Below are positions 46,379-54,756 of a DNA stretch of 64,000 bases, piece by piece. Each line of letters begins with the position of its first letter. Positions within the stretch are counted from its first letter, which is position 1. Below the pieces are notes generated by a model. That model saw only the letters and a program-made list of their open reading frames with translations. It searched no databases and was not told the DNA's origin. A program made the translations under genes and the position numbers. Origin of the DNA: a candidate division KSB3 bacterium (GTDB lineage: Bacteria; Moduliflexota; Moduliflexia; Moduliflexales; Moduliflexaceae); NCBI GenBank assembly GCA_002748425.1, contig PDSJ01000014.1:192021-256020 (forward strand), in the 5' to 3' direction.

Positions 46379-47185
46379 TTACTGCGCGCGCGATTCCGTC
46401 GCGGGGATATGTTCGTGGTTTTTGATATGATCCTGGCAATAGCAGGGCGTTCCGGCACATTTGGTACAATAACGAAAGCTCATATCAGGATGGTCCTTGT
46501 CGGTCACGCCGCAGGCGATACAGCGATGGGTTGGCTGATTCTGCCGAGCCGCCTCCTGTATCTGGCGTTCCATCCTCCAACGTCCGGCTCTGATGCGCAG
46601 GGCAATGTCTCGAGCAAAGAATACAAGATAATTACACAGCGAGGCCATAATAAGTAAACGAACCGGCCAGGGCCCTGCAAATAATTGCAATGCATACAAT
46701 ATCCAGGTTAGTAAGGCCAGCCATCTGATCTCAATCGGAAACATAAAAAAGAGCATCAGGCGGAAGCCTGGGTTCAGCGTGGCGAAAGCCAGAAAGACTG
46801 AGCCTGCGAGAAACGTGACCGAGGCCGGGGTGTCGGGACTTAAAAAAGACACGGCTGTCGTGGCGAGATACCCGATCAGCAGGAAAACATTATAGCGGGC
46901 TGTCCCCCAATAATTTTCCAGAGAGGAACCCATGAGATAAAAAATGTAAAGCGCGAAAAATAAAAAAATTGGATGGCTGGCTCTCGGAGTAAAGACAAAC
47001 GTAAATAACCGCCACACTTCCCCACGCAGCACGAGGGTGGGAATCAGCTCAATCATCCCGAGGATCTGCTCGTGTCCGCTGATCGCCATGACATACACAA
47101 ACGCCTGCCCGAAGACCAGATACAGCGTCACATTCGGAATGCCAAAATTCCGGAATTTTTTTTCAAATTTATCTATTAACGCCAT
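46379..47185 (-). CDS. Rhomboid-like membrane protein with C-terminal zinc-ribbon
   Basis: A 268-residue membrane protein with about six helices that follows the rhomboid pattern early on (GEVWRLFTFVFTP, then a loop and LENYWGTARYNVFLL). The catalytic motif GxSG is not present (the matching segment reads FLAGSVFLAF) and no active-site His is evident, so it is probably a non-proteolytic rhomboid relative. The cytosolic C-terminus has paired cysteines (CIACG, CTKC, CYC) that could bind zinc. I start at 47185, where the family-like N-terminus MALIDKFEKK begins; 14 earlier codons are less likely. Confidence 0.65.
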   Translation of the reverse strand: MALIDKFEKKFRNFGIPNVTLYLVFGQAFVYVMAISGHEQILGMIELIPTLVLRGEVWRLFTFVFTPRASHPIFLFFALYIFYLMGSSLENYWGTARYNVFLLIGYLATTAVSFLSPDTPASVTFLAGSVFLAFATLNPGFRLMLFFMFPIEIRWLALLTWILYALQLFAGPWPVRLLIMASLCNYLVFFARDIALRIRAGRWRMERQIQEAARQNQPTHRCIACGVTDKDHPDMSFRYCTKCAGTPCYCQDHIKNHEHIPATESRAQ

Positions 47186-47360
47186 AATATTCGTTGTCTT
47201 GCAAAGCACAAACAGCAAGCACGCCATGTCTATGCTTTGCCTGTAGTTGTCGTTCTGCCTGCAGATCGGTTCTCAGGCATACGTTAATAAAGGTCACTCT
47301 CACATCTTGTCAAGTTTAATCCCATCGCGATTTTTCACCGCGACGGACAGCGATAGTCCG

Positions 47361-47600
47361 TCAGACTGTTTTGTCCCCGAGATCGAATTCCACACAAACC
47401 CGGGGGTTCTGTCTCAGGATGTCCAATTTTTTTCCTTTCTGTGCAGAATGGAGATAGATTGTCCGATCGTTATAGCCGAAATTGAGCGGAACGACATAAG
47501 GGCGTCCATGCAGGCAGAGTCCCAGACGGCAGACTGTGGAGGCAGTGATAATGGCTTCAATCTGTTGAATATCGCAAATTTCTTTATCTTTTCGTCTCAT
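47361..47600 (-). pseudogene. Truncated Nim-like (PNPOx-fold flavin-binding) gene remnant
   Basis: The 79 residues match the N-terminal half of the NimA/pyridoxamine-oxidase-like family: MRRKDKEICDIQQIE, then CRLGLCLHGRPYVVPLNFGY and YLHSAQKGKKLDILRQNP. The frame stops after FDLGDKTV, where relatives continue for about 75 residues. The next 130 bases contain no recognisable continuation in any frame. The C-terminal half seems to have been deleted. A minus-strand TTGACA about 90 bases upstream (near 47690) could still drive it. Confidence 0.7.
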
Positions 47601-47956
47601 AGCAGTGGAATGTTCTCAGATCAGATCTCTTCGGCGCGTGAGATGCTGAGTTGTTATCCTAGTCTAAGCGAGAAGAGCGGAATTATGTCAATCTAAATCT
47701 TAGCTAACACGACCGATCCGCTCTTGTTGCAGTCCCACGATCTTGTCGAGGCTGCCTTTTCGCACGGCATATAGATGTTCCCCTCTAAGTTTCTTTGCAG
47801 GTAGCCATTTTTTTTGTTGACAGGTCTGTCTGGAAAGGTCATGTGATTCATGACTCGTTCGTCAATTCTCCCAGACACGTCAGCATGTCTTTGACGATGA
47901 AGAGGGGAGGATAAACGTTATAGTAGTATGGCAAGTCATTGCAAGGAGAGTGTCTG
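47601..47956. other. Intergenic region, 356 bases
   Basis: It lies between the Nim remnant (minus) and the sugar-binding protein gene (plus). AAGAGCGG at 47673-47680 and CCGCTCTT at 47718-47725 form an 8-base inverted repeat. A plus-strand TTGACA near 47817 lacks a good -10. No gene is seen. The binding-protein gene has a strong AAGGAG ribosome-binding site. Confidence 0.4.
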
Positions 47957-49240
47957 ATGGCAAAGTATAAAAGTTTTTTCGCTGTTGCATTCATGGTCGT
48001 GGCTATGAGTGTCTTCGTATTTTCGGGCGTTCAGGCCGAGGCAACAGTAAAACTCACCATGGTGGAAACCATCACCAGTCCTGAGAGAACGGCGCTCATC
48101 AGAGGTTTTCTCGATGAATTCGAGGCGTCACACCCAGATATCAAGGTCGAACTTGTGTCTCCGCCGTATGAAGGCTCTGATCAAAAGCTCAATTTGATGT
48201 TGAATACCAATCAACCAGTTGATGTCTTTGAGGTGCGCGACTTTTTTGTCAAAGGTTATGTCAACAACGCAAAGTTGCTGGATTTAAGCAAGCTTCTTCC
48301 TGGCTGGGATGCGTATGACGATCTACTGCCTCTGAGCAAAAAAGTGTCCAGCATTATTGACGACATCCCGTATTTCATCCCGTACGGCTTCTTTATTAAA
48401 GGTCAGTTCTATCGGAAAGACATCCTGGAAGAAAAAGGCATTGCCCTTCCGACCACAATGGCTGAACTCGTCGAAACGTCGAAAAATTTGACCGATGCCG
48501 AGAAAGGAAGCTATGGCTTTGCGTTCCGGGGAGGCAGCTCGGAAGTGAAGTTTACTGACGTGTTCGCAATGTCGTATCTTGACAACATCGATCCGGAAGT
48601 CGGCTACATGACGACTGACGGAGAGCCGTATTTCGATCAGCCTGAAGCGATTCAGGCATTAAAAGACTGGGTGACTCTGTATAAGGAAGGTTCGCCTGAA
48701 GATTCTTTGAATTGGGGCTGGAATGAACAAGTCAGCGGCTTTGTGTCGGGGATGACGCCTCTGCTGTGGCAGGATCCGGATACGGTTGCGATTTGCTTAC
48801 AGCGTCTGGAGGGCGACAAGAAATTTTCCGTCGCGCCGATGCCGGTCGGTCCGTCTGGAAAAGTCTACCTGGATTATGGTTTTGCCGGCTGGGGCATTGC
48901 CTCCTATTCCGAACACCAACAGGAAGCGTGGGAATTGATCAAATTCCTGTCCTCAAAAGAAGTGAATGTGGCGTTCTCGAAGCACAACGGCACCCTGCCG
49001 ATCAGCAACGCCGCGATGGACGATCCTTATTTCTCTTCCGGCGCATATCTCGGCTGGAAAGAGATGTTCGACAATCAGGATAAATATGTGTTTATTCTGC
49101 TCCCCTTTGACAAAAAAGAATACGCTCCATTTACCCAAGCTCACAGAAACGATTTGCAGAATCTTCTGTTAGGGAAAATCACCCCGGAAGAAGCCGCGAA
49201 AAAATGGGCTGATGTCTGGCGTAACGTCTATGCGGAATAG
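47957..49240 (+). CDS. Sugar ABC transporter substrate-binding protein
   Basis: A 427-residue periplasmic binding protein of the MalE/UgpB class (family 1 extracellular solute-binding). The signal peptide MAKYKSFFAVAFMVVAMSVF ends near GVQAEA. The mature part shows FLDEFEASHPDIKVELV, DVFEVRDFFVKGYV and KWADVWRNVYAE, typical of CUT1 systems for oligosaccharides or polyols. The ATG at 47957 is preceded by AAGGAG. Two permease genes follow; the ATPase is absent, as often where one shared MsmK-like ATPase serves several importers. Confidence 0.92.
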   Translation: MAKYKSFFAVAFMVVAMSVFVFSGVQAEATVKLTMVETITSPERTALIRGFLDEFEASHPDIKVELVSPPYEGSDQKLNLMLNTNQPVDVFEVRDFFVKGYVNNAKLLDLSKLLPGWDAYDDLLPLSKKVSSIIDDIPYFIPYGFFIKGQFYRKDILEEKGIALPTTMAELVETSKNLTDAEKGSYGFAFRGGSSEVKFTDVFAMSYLDNIDPEVGYMTTDGEPYFDQPEAIQALKDWVTLYKEGSPEDSLNWGWNEQVSGFVSGMTPLLWQDPDTVAICLQRLEGDKKFSVAPMPVGPSGKVYLDYGFAGWGIASYSEHQQEAWELIKFLSSKEVNVAFSKHNGTLPISNAAMDDPYFSSGAYLGWKEMFDNQDKYVFILLPFDKKEYAPFTQAHRNDLQNLLLGKITPEEAAKKWADVWRNVYAE

Positions 49241-49269
49241 ACTGTCACCGTGAGCTGGTCTCGGTGCAG

Positions 49270-49305
49270 CCCACCTCCCTGCTGTTCAGACAACAGGGAG
49301 GTGGG
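49270..49305 (+). promoter_or_regulatory. Intercistronic stem-loop between binding-protein and permease genes
   Basis: CCCACCTCCCTG at 49270-49281 pairs perfectly with CAGGGAGGTGGG at 49294-49305 (12 base pairs, 12-base loop). No T-run follows. In binding-protein-dependent operons such structures protect the upstream message and lower permease expression, which is the likely role here. Confidence 0.65.
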
Positions 49306-49353
49306 AGCCGTTCCGGTCTCATGTATTGTCCGACGAACGAAGAGGAGAAACGT

Positions 49354-50253
49354 TTGCCGTTTCAACGCAGAAGAGCAACTGATACGCGTTTTATCGCCTT
49401 GATGCTGGTTCCCACGCTGGGGTCGATTTTGATTTTGACCTATCTCCCTGCATTTCGGGGAATCTGGATGGCATTTCAACAGTACAATATTTTTGATCTC
49501 TCGGAGACCGGCTTTAATAATTTTCAGAACTTCCGTACAATGGTCGCTGATGATATTTTTTGGCTGGCGCTGAAAAATACGGTGATCTGGGTAGTCGTAT
49601 CGTTGTTTTTTCAATTTGTGCTGGGCTTTGCCCTGGCCCTGCTCTTGAGAAAGCCGTTTAAAGGTCGTGGACTGTATACGGGATTTGTGTTCTATCCCTG
49701 GGCGGTGTCCGGCTTTATTATCGGCTTAATCTGGCGCTGGATTTTCAACGGCAGTTCCGGGGTGCTGAACGATTTGTTGCGCCGGGCTGGGCTTATTGAA
49801 CACAATATCGGTTTTCTCTCCGATCCGGCTTATGCGCTGATGTCGACGATTATTGCTAATATCTGGTACGGTATCCCGTTCTTTGCCATTATGATTCTCG
49901 CGGCGCTGCAATCTGTTCCGCAGGCGCTTTATGAAGTCGCGGACATCGACGGCGCAGGTGCATCGGCCAAATTCTGGAAAGTGACAGTCCCCTATATTAA
50001 GCCGACCCTGATCAGCACAACCCTGATTCGTTTTATCTGGATCATGAACTTCCCGGAAGTGATCTTTGCCATGACTAACGGCGGACCAGCTGGATACTCG
50101 CATATTCTGTCCACCTTGATGATCGAAAAGTTTTATCATGTGTACGATTACGGGCTTGGTTCAGCGATCGGAGTCGTGATTATCGTCATTCTTATCGTCT
50201 ACACCATAAGCTATCTCAAACTGACTGGAGCACAGAACGTCGGAGATTGTTAA
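49354..50253 (+). CDS. Sugar ABC transporter permease (MalF/UgpA-like)
   Basis: A roughly 299-residue inner-membrane permease with six helices and the EAA loop DIDGAGASAKFWKVTVPYIKP. I favour TTG at 49354 because AGAGGAG lies six bases upstream and the family N-terminus (RRRATDTRFIALMLVPTLG) begins there. Longer starts at 49321 (ATG) or 49264 would translate through the intercistronic hairpin region. Partners: the preceding binding protein and the next permease. Confidence 0.88.
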   Translation: MPFQRRRATDTRFIALMLVPTLGSILILTYLPAFRGIWMAFQQYNIFDLSETGFNNFQNFRTMVADDIFWLALKNTVIWVVVSLFFQFVLGFALALLLRKPFKGRGLYTGFVFYPWAVSGFIIGLIWRWIFNGSSGVLNDLLRRAGLIEHNIGFLSDPAYALMSTIIANIWYGIPFFAIMILAALQSVPQALYEVADIDGAGASAKFWKVTVPYIKPTLISTTLIRFIWIMNFPEVIFAMTNGGPAGYSHILSTLMIEKFYHVYDYGLGSAIGVVIIVILIVYTISYLKLTGAQNVGDC

Positions 50254-50281
50254 ATCGCCTGGCGGCTTTTCACAGCTTGTT

Positions 50282-51109
50282 ATGAACAAACAGGTATTAC
50301 GTATTCTCAAGATCGCTGCGTTGGGCGTGTTCCTGATTCTGGCAATCTCGCCGTTGTACTGGATGTTCGTCACATCCATCAAAGACGCGACTGAAACCTA
50401 TTCCTTCCCGGTGTCCTACTGGCCGGATCATCCGACAATGCAAAATTACGTTTACCTGTTCAAGTCGATGAATTTCGGACGCTATCTGGGCAACAGCCTT
50501 CTGGTGGCATTGTCGGCAGCGGCAGTTGCGCTGCTGATTGCCTCGCTCAGCGGCTATGTCATGGCGCGAAAGCCTTTTCGAGGGCAAGGACTGATCCTCT
50601 TTGTGCTGTTTTTTACCCAGATGATTCCGGGATTCATGCTGATGGGGTCTCTGTACATTCTTTTAGCTCCGTTCCGGATGGTGAACAGCTTAGGCGTGAT
50701 TATTCTCCTGTATACGAATATGATGATCCCCTTTGCCGCGATTATGATGAAAGGGTTTTTCGAGCGCATTCCCCCCAGCCTCGAAGATGCCGCTCTGATC
50801 GACGGTTGCAACCAGCTTGAAGCCCTGTTTCGGATCATCCTGCCCGTCACGCTGCCTGGTTTGGCCGCTACCTTCAGCTTTGCCTTTGTCAATTGCTGGA
50901 ATGAATTATTTCTGGCCATGATATTTTTAGACCGGGAGAGCAAAAAAACACTTCCGGTCGGGCTTAACTCGTTTATTGCAAAGGCTGACATCGATTGGGG
51001 AGCAATGTCGGCCGGCGCTGTGATCGCCCTCCTGCCGACCGTCCTGATTTTTGCCTTTGCACAAAAGTATATTGTTCAAGGTCTCACCCAGGGAGCGGTA
51101 AAAGGGTAA
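50282..51109 (+). CDS. Sugar ABC transporter permease (MalG/UgpE-like)
   Basis: A 275-residue inner-membrane permease, second half of the channel. Six hydrophobic segments and the EAA loop EDAALIDGCNQLEALFRIILP are visible, and the C-terminus YIVQGLTQGAVKG is characteristic of MalG relatives. It starts 28 bases after the first permease stop. No ATPase gene follows; instead there is a Cys/Met PLP enzyme 33 bases downstream. Confidence 0.93.
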   Translation: MNKQVLRILKIAALGVFLILAISPLYWMFVTSIKDATETYSFPVSYWPDHPTMQNYVYLFKSMNFGRYLGNSLLVALSAAAVALLIASLSGYVMARKPFRGQGLILFVLFFTQMIPGFMLMGSLYILLAPFRMVNSLGVIILLYTNMMIPFAAIMMKGFFERIPPSLEDAALIDGCNQLEALFRIILPVTLPGLAATFSFAFVNCWNELFLAMIFLDRESKKTLPVGLNSFIAKADIDWGAMSAGAVIALLPTVLIFAFAQKYIVQGLTQGAVKG

Positions 51110-51142
51110 CAGTATCACGCACGCTCAGAGAGGACGTCAAAT

Positions 51143-52294
51143 ATGGACGAAAAAAGACTATCGCAGATTCTCAATGAACTCGGCGAAGAAGCGTTTGCCT
51201 TTAATCCCGTCAGCGTTCCGATTTACGAGACATCGAACTTTGTGTTTGACTCGTTTCAGGAATTGAAATATGCCTTAGAGCATGAAGCGGCTGTCCACCT
51301 GTATACTCGCGGAAGAAATCCGACGGTTGAAGTTGTGGAAAAAAAACTCGCTGCGCTGGAGGGAGGCGAAAAGGCTAAGCTCTTTGCCTCGGGCGTAGCC
51401 GCCATTGCCGCCGCTGTAACGGCATTTTTGCAAAGTGGCGATCATGTGGTCTGCGTGAAAGATTGCTATCCTTGGACAAAGATGCTGTTTACAAGGTATC
51501 TGAAACGGTTTCAGGTTGACGTGAGCTTTGTCGACGGACAGGACCCCACGGAATGGGAACAGGCTCTTCGCCCCGAAACGAAGCTCTTCTATCTCGAAAG
51601 CCCGACCACATTTTCCTTTCAGTTGCAAGATCTCCGGGCAGTCGCGCAGATCGCCAGAGAGCATCAGATAACGAGCGTTATCGACAACTCTTGGGCCACG
51701 CCGTATCTTCAGAATCCGATCGAGCATGGCATCGATCTGGTAGTGCATTCCTGCAGCAAATACCTCGGAGGGCACAGCGACGTGGTCGCTGGCGTTGTGG
51801 TCGGCTCAGAAGCCGACATCGCTCACATTTTTCAGACCGAGTTCCTCAATATTGGGGCGATTCCCGGTCCATTTGAAAGCTGGCTGCTGCTGCGGGGACT
51901 GCGCACTCTTGCGGTCAGGATGCGTCAGCATCAGCAGAATAGCACTGAGATCCTTGAGTTTCTGCAAAAACACCCCCGGATCGAGGCGATTTTCTATCCG
52001 TTTCATCGGAAGCACGCGCAATACGAGCTTGCTTGCCGGCAAATGCGTGGCGGCTCAAGCCTATTCAGCGTTCAACTTACGACACGCGACATTGCGGCGA
52101 TCGAGCGTTTTACCAATGCCTTAAAGCATTTCAAACGTGCTGTCAGTTGGGGAGGCTATGAAAGTCTGGTCTTGCCTTTTGCTGTGACTCGCGCGACAGA
52201 TCCGGAGCGCATCAGCGTGGTTCGCATGCATATCGGCCTCGAAGATCCGGCCCTGCTGATTGAGGATCTGGCTCAGGCACTGGATCAGATATAG
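51143..52294 (+). CDS. Cys/Met metabolism PLP-dependent enzyme (cystathionine synthase/lyase family)
   Basis: A 383-residue enzyme of the MetB/MetC/MetY/MGL family. The pattern [20 protein letters not shown] at about 53-72 and the Schiff-base lysine K206 in [12 protein letters not shown] are clear. The conserved Arg/Gly-rich end ([20 protein letters not shown]) is present. Gamma-synthase, beta-lyase and methionine-gamma-lyase activities cannot be told apart here. It follows the sugar permease by 33 bases and may be co-transcribed, though no functional link is obvious. Confidence 0.9.
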   Translation: MDEKRLSQILNELGEEAFAFNPVSVPIYETSNFVFDSFQELKYALEHEAAVHLYTRGRNPTVEVVEKKLAALEGGEKAKLFASGVAAIAAAVTAFLQSGDHVVCVKDCYPWTKMLFTRYLKRFQVDVSFVDGQDPTEWEQALRPETKLFYLESPTTFSFQLQDLRAVAQIAREHQITSVIDNSWATPYLQNPIEHGIDLVVHSCSKYLGGHSDVVAGVVVGSEADIAHIFQTEFLNIGAIPGPFESWLLLRGLRTLAVRMRQHQQNSTEILEFLQKHPRIEAIFYPFHRKHAQYELACRQMRGGSSLFSVQLTTRDIAAIERFTNALKHFKRAVSWGGYESLVLPFAVTRATDPERISVVRMHIGLEDPALLIEDLAQALDQI

Positions 52295-52339
52295 CAGCAT
52301 TCCTCTGAAGTTCATTCTTCGTCAGAAGTATGTTGCCTG

Positions 52340-52356
52340 AGTCTTTATGAAAGACT
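52340..52356 (+). terminator. Weak hairpin after the PLP-enzyme gene
   Basis: AGTCTTT and AAAGACT (7-base stem, 3-base loop) are followed by ATTCTTCTC. It is a possible weak terminator for the sugar importer/PLP unit. Confidence 0.3.
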
Positions 52357-52434
52357 ATTCTTCTCACACTCTGCAGCGCACGAACTCGCTTTCTTATATC
52401 CTGAGATAACGTGCGCGCCGCTGTGAGCTCAGGA

Positions 52435-52938
52435 TCAGGGAGTGTTTTGATCGCTGGGAGAGACCTTCTGTTTGCTGCAAGCACATTCATCCACAAGCAT
52501 CGCACAGATTAAGAGTACGACACCGCAACTGATTGCAGAATCAGCAATATTGAAGGAAGGCCAGTGATGTTCGCGGCCGAAGCTCACGTAAACATCGAGA
52601 AAATCAATGACATAGCCGAAGCGTAAGCGGTCAATCAGGTTGCCGATTGTCCCCCCCAAAACTAAGGAGAGAGACAGCAGCAGGACTTTTTTCTTTTCAT
52701 CCTCACGAAGCAGCATTGCGATCAAGACAAGTCCGGCAATACTACTGATGATTGCCAATAAATATTGCCGTCCCTGTAAAATACCGAAAGCAGCTCCTGG
52801 ATTGCGCACATATGTGATATTGAAGAACCCGGGAATTACTTCAATGAAGGGCTTGACCCTGTCGATCCACATTTTGCTGAACTGATCGGCCGCAATCACA
52901 AAAACGGCCAGGCTGAACATTCCAATTCGTGTTTTCAC
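52435..52938 (-). CDS. lspA: Lipoprotein signal peptidase LspA
   Basis: A 167-residue inner-membrane aspartyl protease (signal peptidase II) that cleaves prolipoproteins after lipidation. Four hydrophobic segments are present. The catalytic aspartates are D103 in NLIDR and D133 in FNIAD, with NPGAAFG as a further family motif. Translation starts with GTG at 52938, four bases after the LysM gene stop, so the two are translated together. Fits the several lipoproteins in this window. Confidence 0.96.
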   Translation of the reverse strand: MKTRIGMFSLAVFVIAADQFSKMWIDRVKPFIEVIPGFFNITYVRNPGAAFGILQGRQYLLAIISSIAGLVLIAMLLREDEKKKVLLLSLSLVLGGTIGNLIDRLRFGYVIDFLDVYVSFGREHHWPSFNIADSAISCGVVLLICAMLVDECACSKQKVSPSDQNTP

Positions 52939-52942
52939 AGGA

Positions 52943-53407
52943 TTATTCTTCCAGAATGATAGTGAGTTGGTCCCCGGGAAAAATCCGGGAACGGGGCGTC
53001 AGCTTGTTCCATCGCATGAGAGACTTGACTTCCACCTGATACATGGCGGCAATATCCCAGATTGTGTCTCCCCGTTTGACCTCATACACAAAACTGCGTT
53101 CCGTTGCCTGGTCTGTTTCAGAGCCGTCTTTTCCAGGAGCAGCAGAAGGATTGGCTTGCAGGGCTTCTGCGTTGCGGGCAGGAGCAGCGCATTGCTGCTC
53201 CAGTTCGTGTATCCTGTTTGCAAAAGCATGGTTCTCCTGCCGCAAGTGCTGCAGCTCTCCCCAGCGCAGTTCTTGCCCGCGTTGCTCTTTCTCTTTCAGA
53301 AGACAGGTATAGCCTGTGAACACGATCAGTACAAGAGCAAACCCTCCCCACGTGCGGAGATGTGAAAAAATACGGCGGCGTTGTCTCGAATCGTTTCGGC
53401 TTCCCAT
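52943..53407 (-). CDS. LysM-domain membrane protein
   Basis: A 154-residue protein with one N-terminal transmembrane helix (about 20-36, GFALVLIVFTGYTCLL), a short coiled coil (about 45-75), a linker, and a C-terminal LysM domain (YEVKRGDTIWDIAAMYQV and SRIFPGDQLTIIL). LysM binds peptidoglycan, so it probably tethers the inner membrane to the wall. It sits between the rplC terminator and lspA. Confidence 0.85.
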   Translation of the reverse strand: MGSRNDSRQRRRIFSHLRTWGGFALVLIVFTGYTCLLKEKEQRGQELRWGELQHLRQENHAFANRIHELEQQCAAPARNAEALQANPSAAPGKDGSETDQATERSFVYEVKRGDTIWDIAAMYQVEVKSLMRWNKLTPRSRIFPGDQLTIILEE

Positions 53408-53450
53408 AAAGTCTCACGCAGAGCACGATGGCGCTCTGTACAGAGCATGA

Positions 53451-53490
53451 AAAACAAAAAACAGGAAGGCGGGGCAAGCGGCCTTCCTGT
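53451..53490 (-). terminator. Rho-independent terminator of rplC
   Basis: ACAGGAAGGC at 53461-53470 pairs perfectly with GCCTTCCTGT at 53481-53490. On the minus strand it is followed by a U-rich run (complement of 53451-53460). It lies 20 bases after the rplC stop and isolates it from the LysM-lspA pair. Confidence 0.88.
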
Positions 53491-53509
53491 CGTGACAGCG
53501 TCCACTAGA

Positions 53510-54166
53510 TCAGGACTTTTTTTGTTGTTTTTTCTTCGCCTTTCTGATAATCAACAGACCGTTCTGAGCCCCGGGGACTGAACCTTTCACCAGCAGCACA
53601 TTTTTTTCAGGACGAACGCCCACAACTTCCAGGTTCTGGATCGTGACGCGATCGTTTCCTTTCTGTCCCGCCATTTTGCGCCCCTTGAACACTCTTGACG
53701 GCCAGGCTGCCGCTCCGATGGATCCACCGTGACGGAAGTATTCATGCGTACCATGCGTCTGGGTTGCCGCTCCGGCGAAATTCCAGCGTTTCATGACTCC
53801 GGTGAATCCACGCCCTTTGGTATAGCCTGTAATATCAACAGCTTCACCAGCGTCAAACAAGTCGACGTTAAGTTCTTGACCGACCTCGTAGGCCTGAATT
53901 TCTTCGGCATCCAGGCGAATTTCCCGCAGAAAACGCTTTGCCGCAACTTTTGCCTTTGCAAAATGTCCCATTCTGGGTTTATTGACTCGGCGTTCCTTTT
54001 GATCGAGAAACCCTAATTGAATCGCATTATAGCGATCGGTTTCATCAGTCTTTTTCTGCACGATCGGGCACGGACCGGCTTCAATCACGGTCACGGGCAC
54101 GGCCTTATTATTTTCATCGAACACTTGGGTCATTCCAATCTTTCTCCCTAAAATTCCGATAGGCAT
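53510..54166 (-). CDS. rplC: 50S ribosomal protein L3
   Basis: A 218-residue ribosomal protein that starts 50S assembly. [39 protein letters not shown] and [22 protein letters not shown] are diagnostic, with a basic C-terminal tail ([11 protein letters not shown]). I start at 54166 behind AAGGAG. Almost all bacteria keep rplC in the S10 operon between rpsJ and rplD; here it stands alone with its own promoter, leader hairpin and terminator. Confidence 0.96.
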   Translation of the reverse strand: MPIGILGRKIGMTQVFDENNKAVPVTVIEAGPCPIVQKKTDETDRYNAIQLGFLDQKERRVNKPRMGHFAKAKVAAKRFLREIRLDAEEIQAYEVGQELNVDLFDAGEAVDITGYTKGRGFTGVMKRWNFAGAATQTHGTHEYFRHGGSIGAAAWPSRVFKGRKMAGQKGNDRVTIQNLEVVGVRPEKNVLLVKGSVPGAQNGLLIIRKAKKKQQKKS

Positions 54167-54216
54167 AGCACGTATCTCCTTATTCACAATAATTAGTATT
54201 CAGTCATCATGCAGCG

Positions 54217-54238
54217 GTTCCCGATACGTGTCGGGAAC
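54217..54238 (-). promoter_or_regulatory. Leader hairpin upstream of rplC
   Basis: GTTCCCGA and TCGGGAAC form a perfect 8-base stem with a 6-base loop, 51-72 bases before the rplC ATG and inside its predicted 5' leader. It could mediate autogenous control of ribosomal protein synthesis; inference only. Confidence 0.5.
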
Positions 54239-54317
54239 ATACGTTGGGAATGTTTCTATGGCCCATAAGTCGCTAGACAGCTCTTCTTGCGTCACCACGT
54301 TTGACAAGCAAGACATT

Positions 54318-54345
54318 CTGATAGGAAGGGCTGATTTCTTGTCAA
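54318..54345 (-). promoter_or_regulatory. Sigma70-like promoter of rplC
   Basis: Minus strand: TTGACA (54345-54340), 16-base spacer, TATCAG (54323-54318). It predicts a leader of about 145 nucleotides. Confidence 0.6.
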
Positions 54346-54378
54346 GTTGTTTCATAAAAAATTAAATGGAACACATGA

Positions 54379-54407
54379 TTGACACAAGTATTTTTTTGAT
54401 TTATACT
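54379..54407 (+). promoter_or_regulatory. Near-consensus sigma70 promoter
   Basis: TTGACA at 54379-54384, 17-base spacer, TATACT at 54402-54407. Predicted start is near 54414. The next plus-strand gene begins at 54757. Confidence 0.7.
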
Positions 54408-54756
54408 GTATAGAGACTTCTTCGCAATAAAGACAGGCTTGTTTGTCTCGATCTTCATAGATTGATATGCTGTCCAATTCCTCACAATTCCCTGTTTCCC
54501 CCTGAAATTCCCTGAGTTTTCTTTACAAAATCACTACCATTCACGCCTCTATTCCCTGCGAGCCGGGCACGTTACATCACAGGTCAAAAAAATCTCATGC
54601 GCGCAACTCACCGTAAAAAGCAGAGTTCTCTCAAGCACTCCTTAATAGCTGACGCTGAGACTGCCATAAGCAGCTTTTATGGTATGTTTATTGCAAACCG
54701 TAAAAAAATAAAGCATTTACCAATCTCAAGTCGCAAGTTACAAAGGAGTATGCAAC

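Larger units (their letters stand above)
54167..54756. other. Divergent intergenic region, 590 bases
   Basis: It lies between rplC (minus) and the ECF sigma gene (plus). It contains the rplC promoter and leader hairpin, and a near-consensus plus-strand promoter at 54379-54407 about 340 bases before the sigma ATG. The roughly 300 bases between that promoter and the sigma gene hold no convincing ORF. They could be a long leader or a small RNA. Confidence 0.55.
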
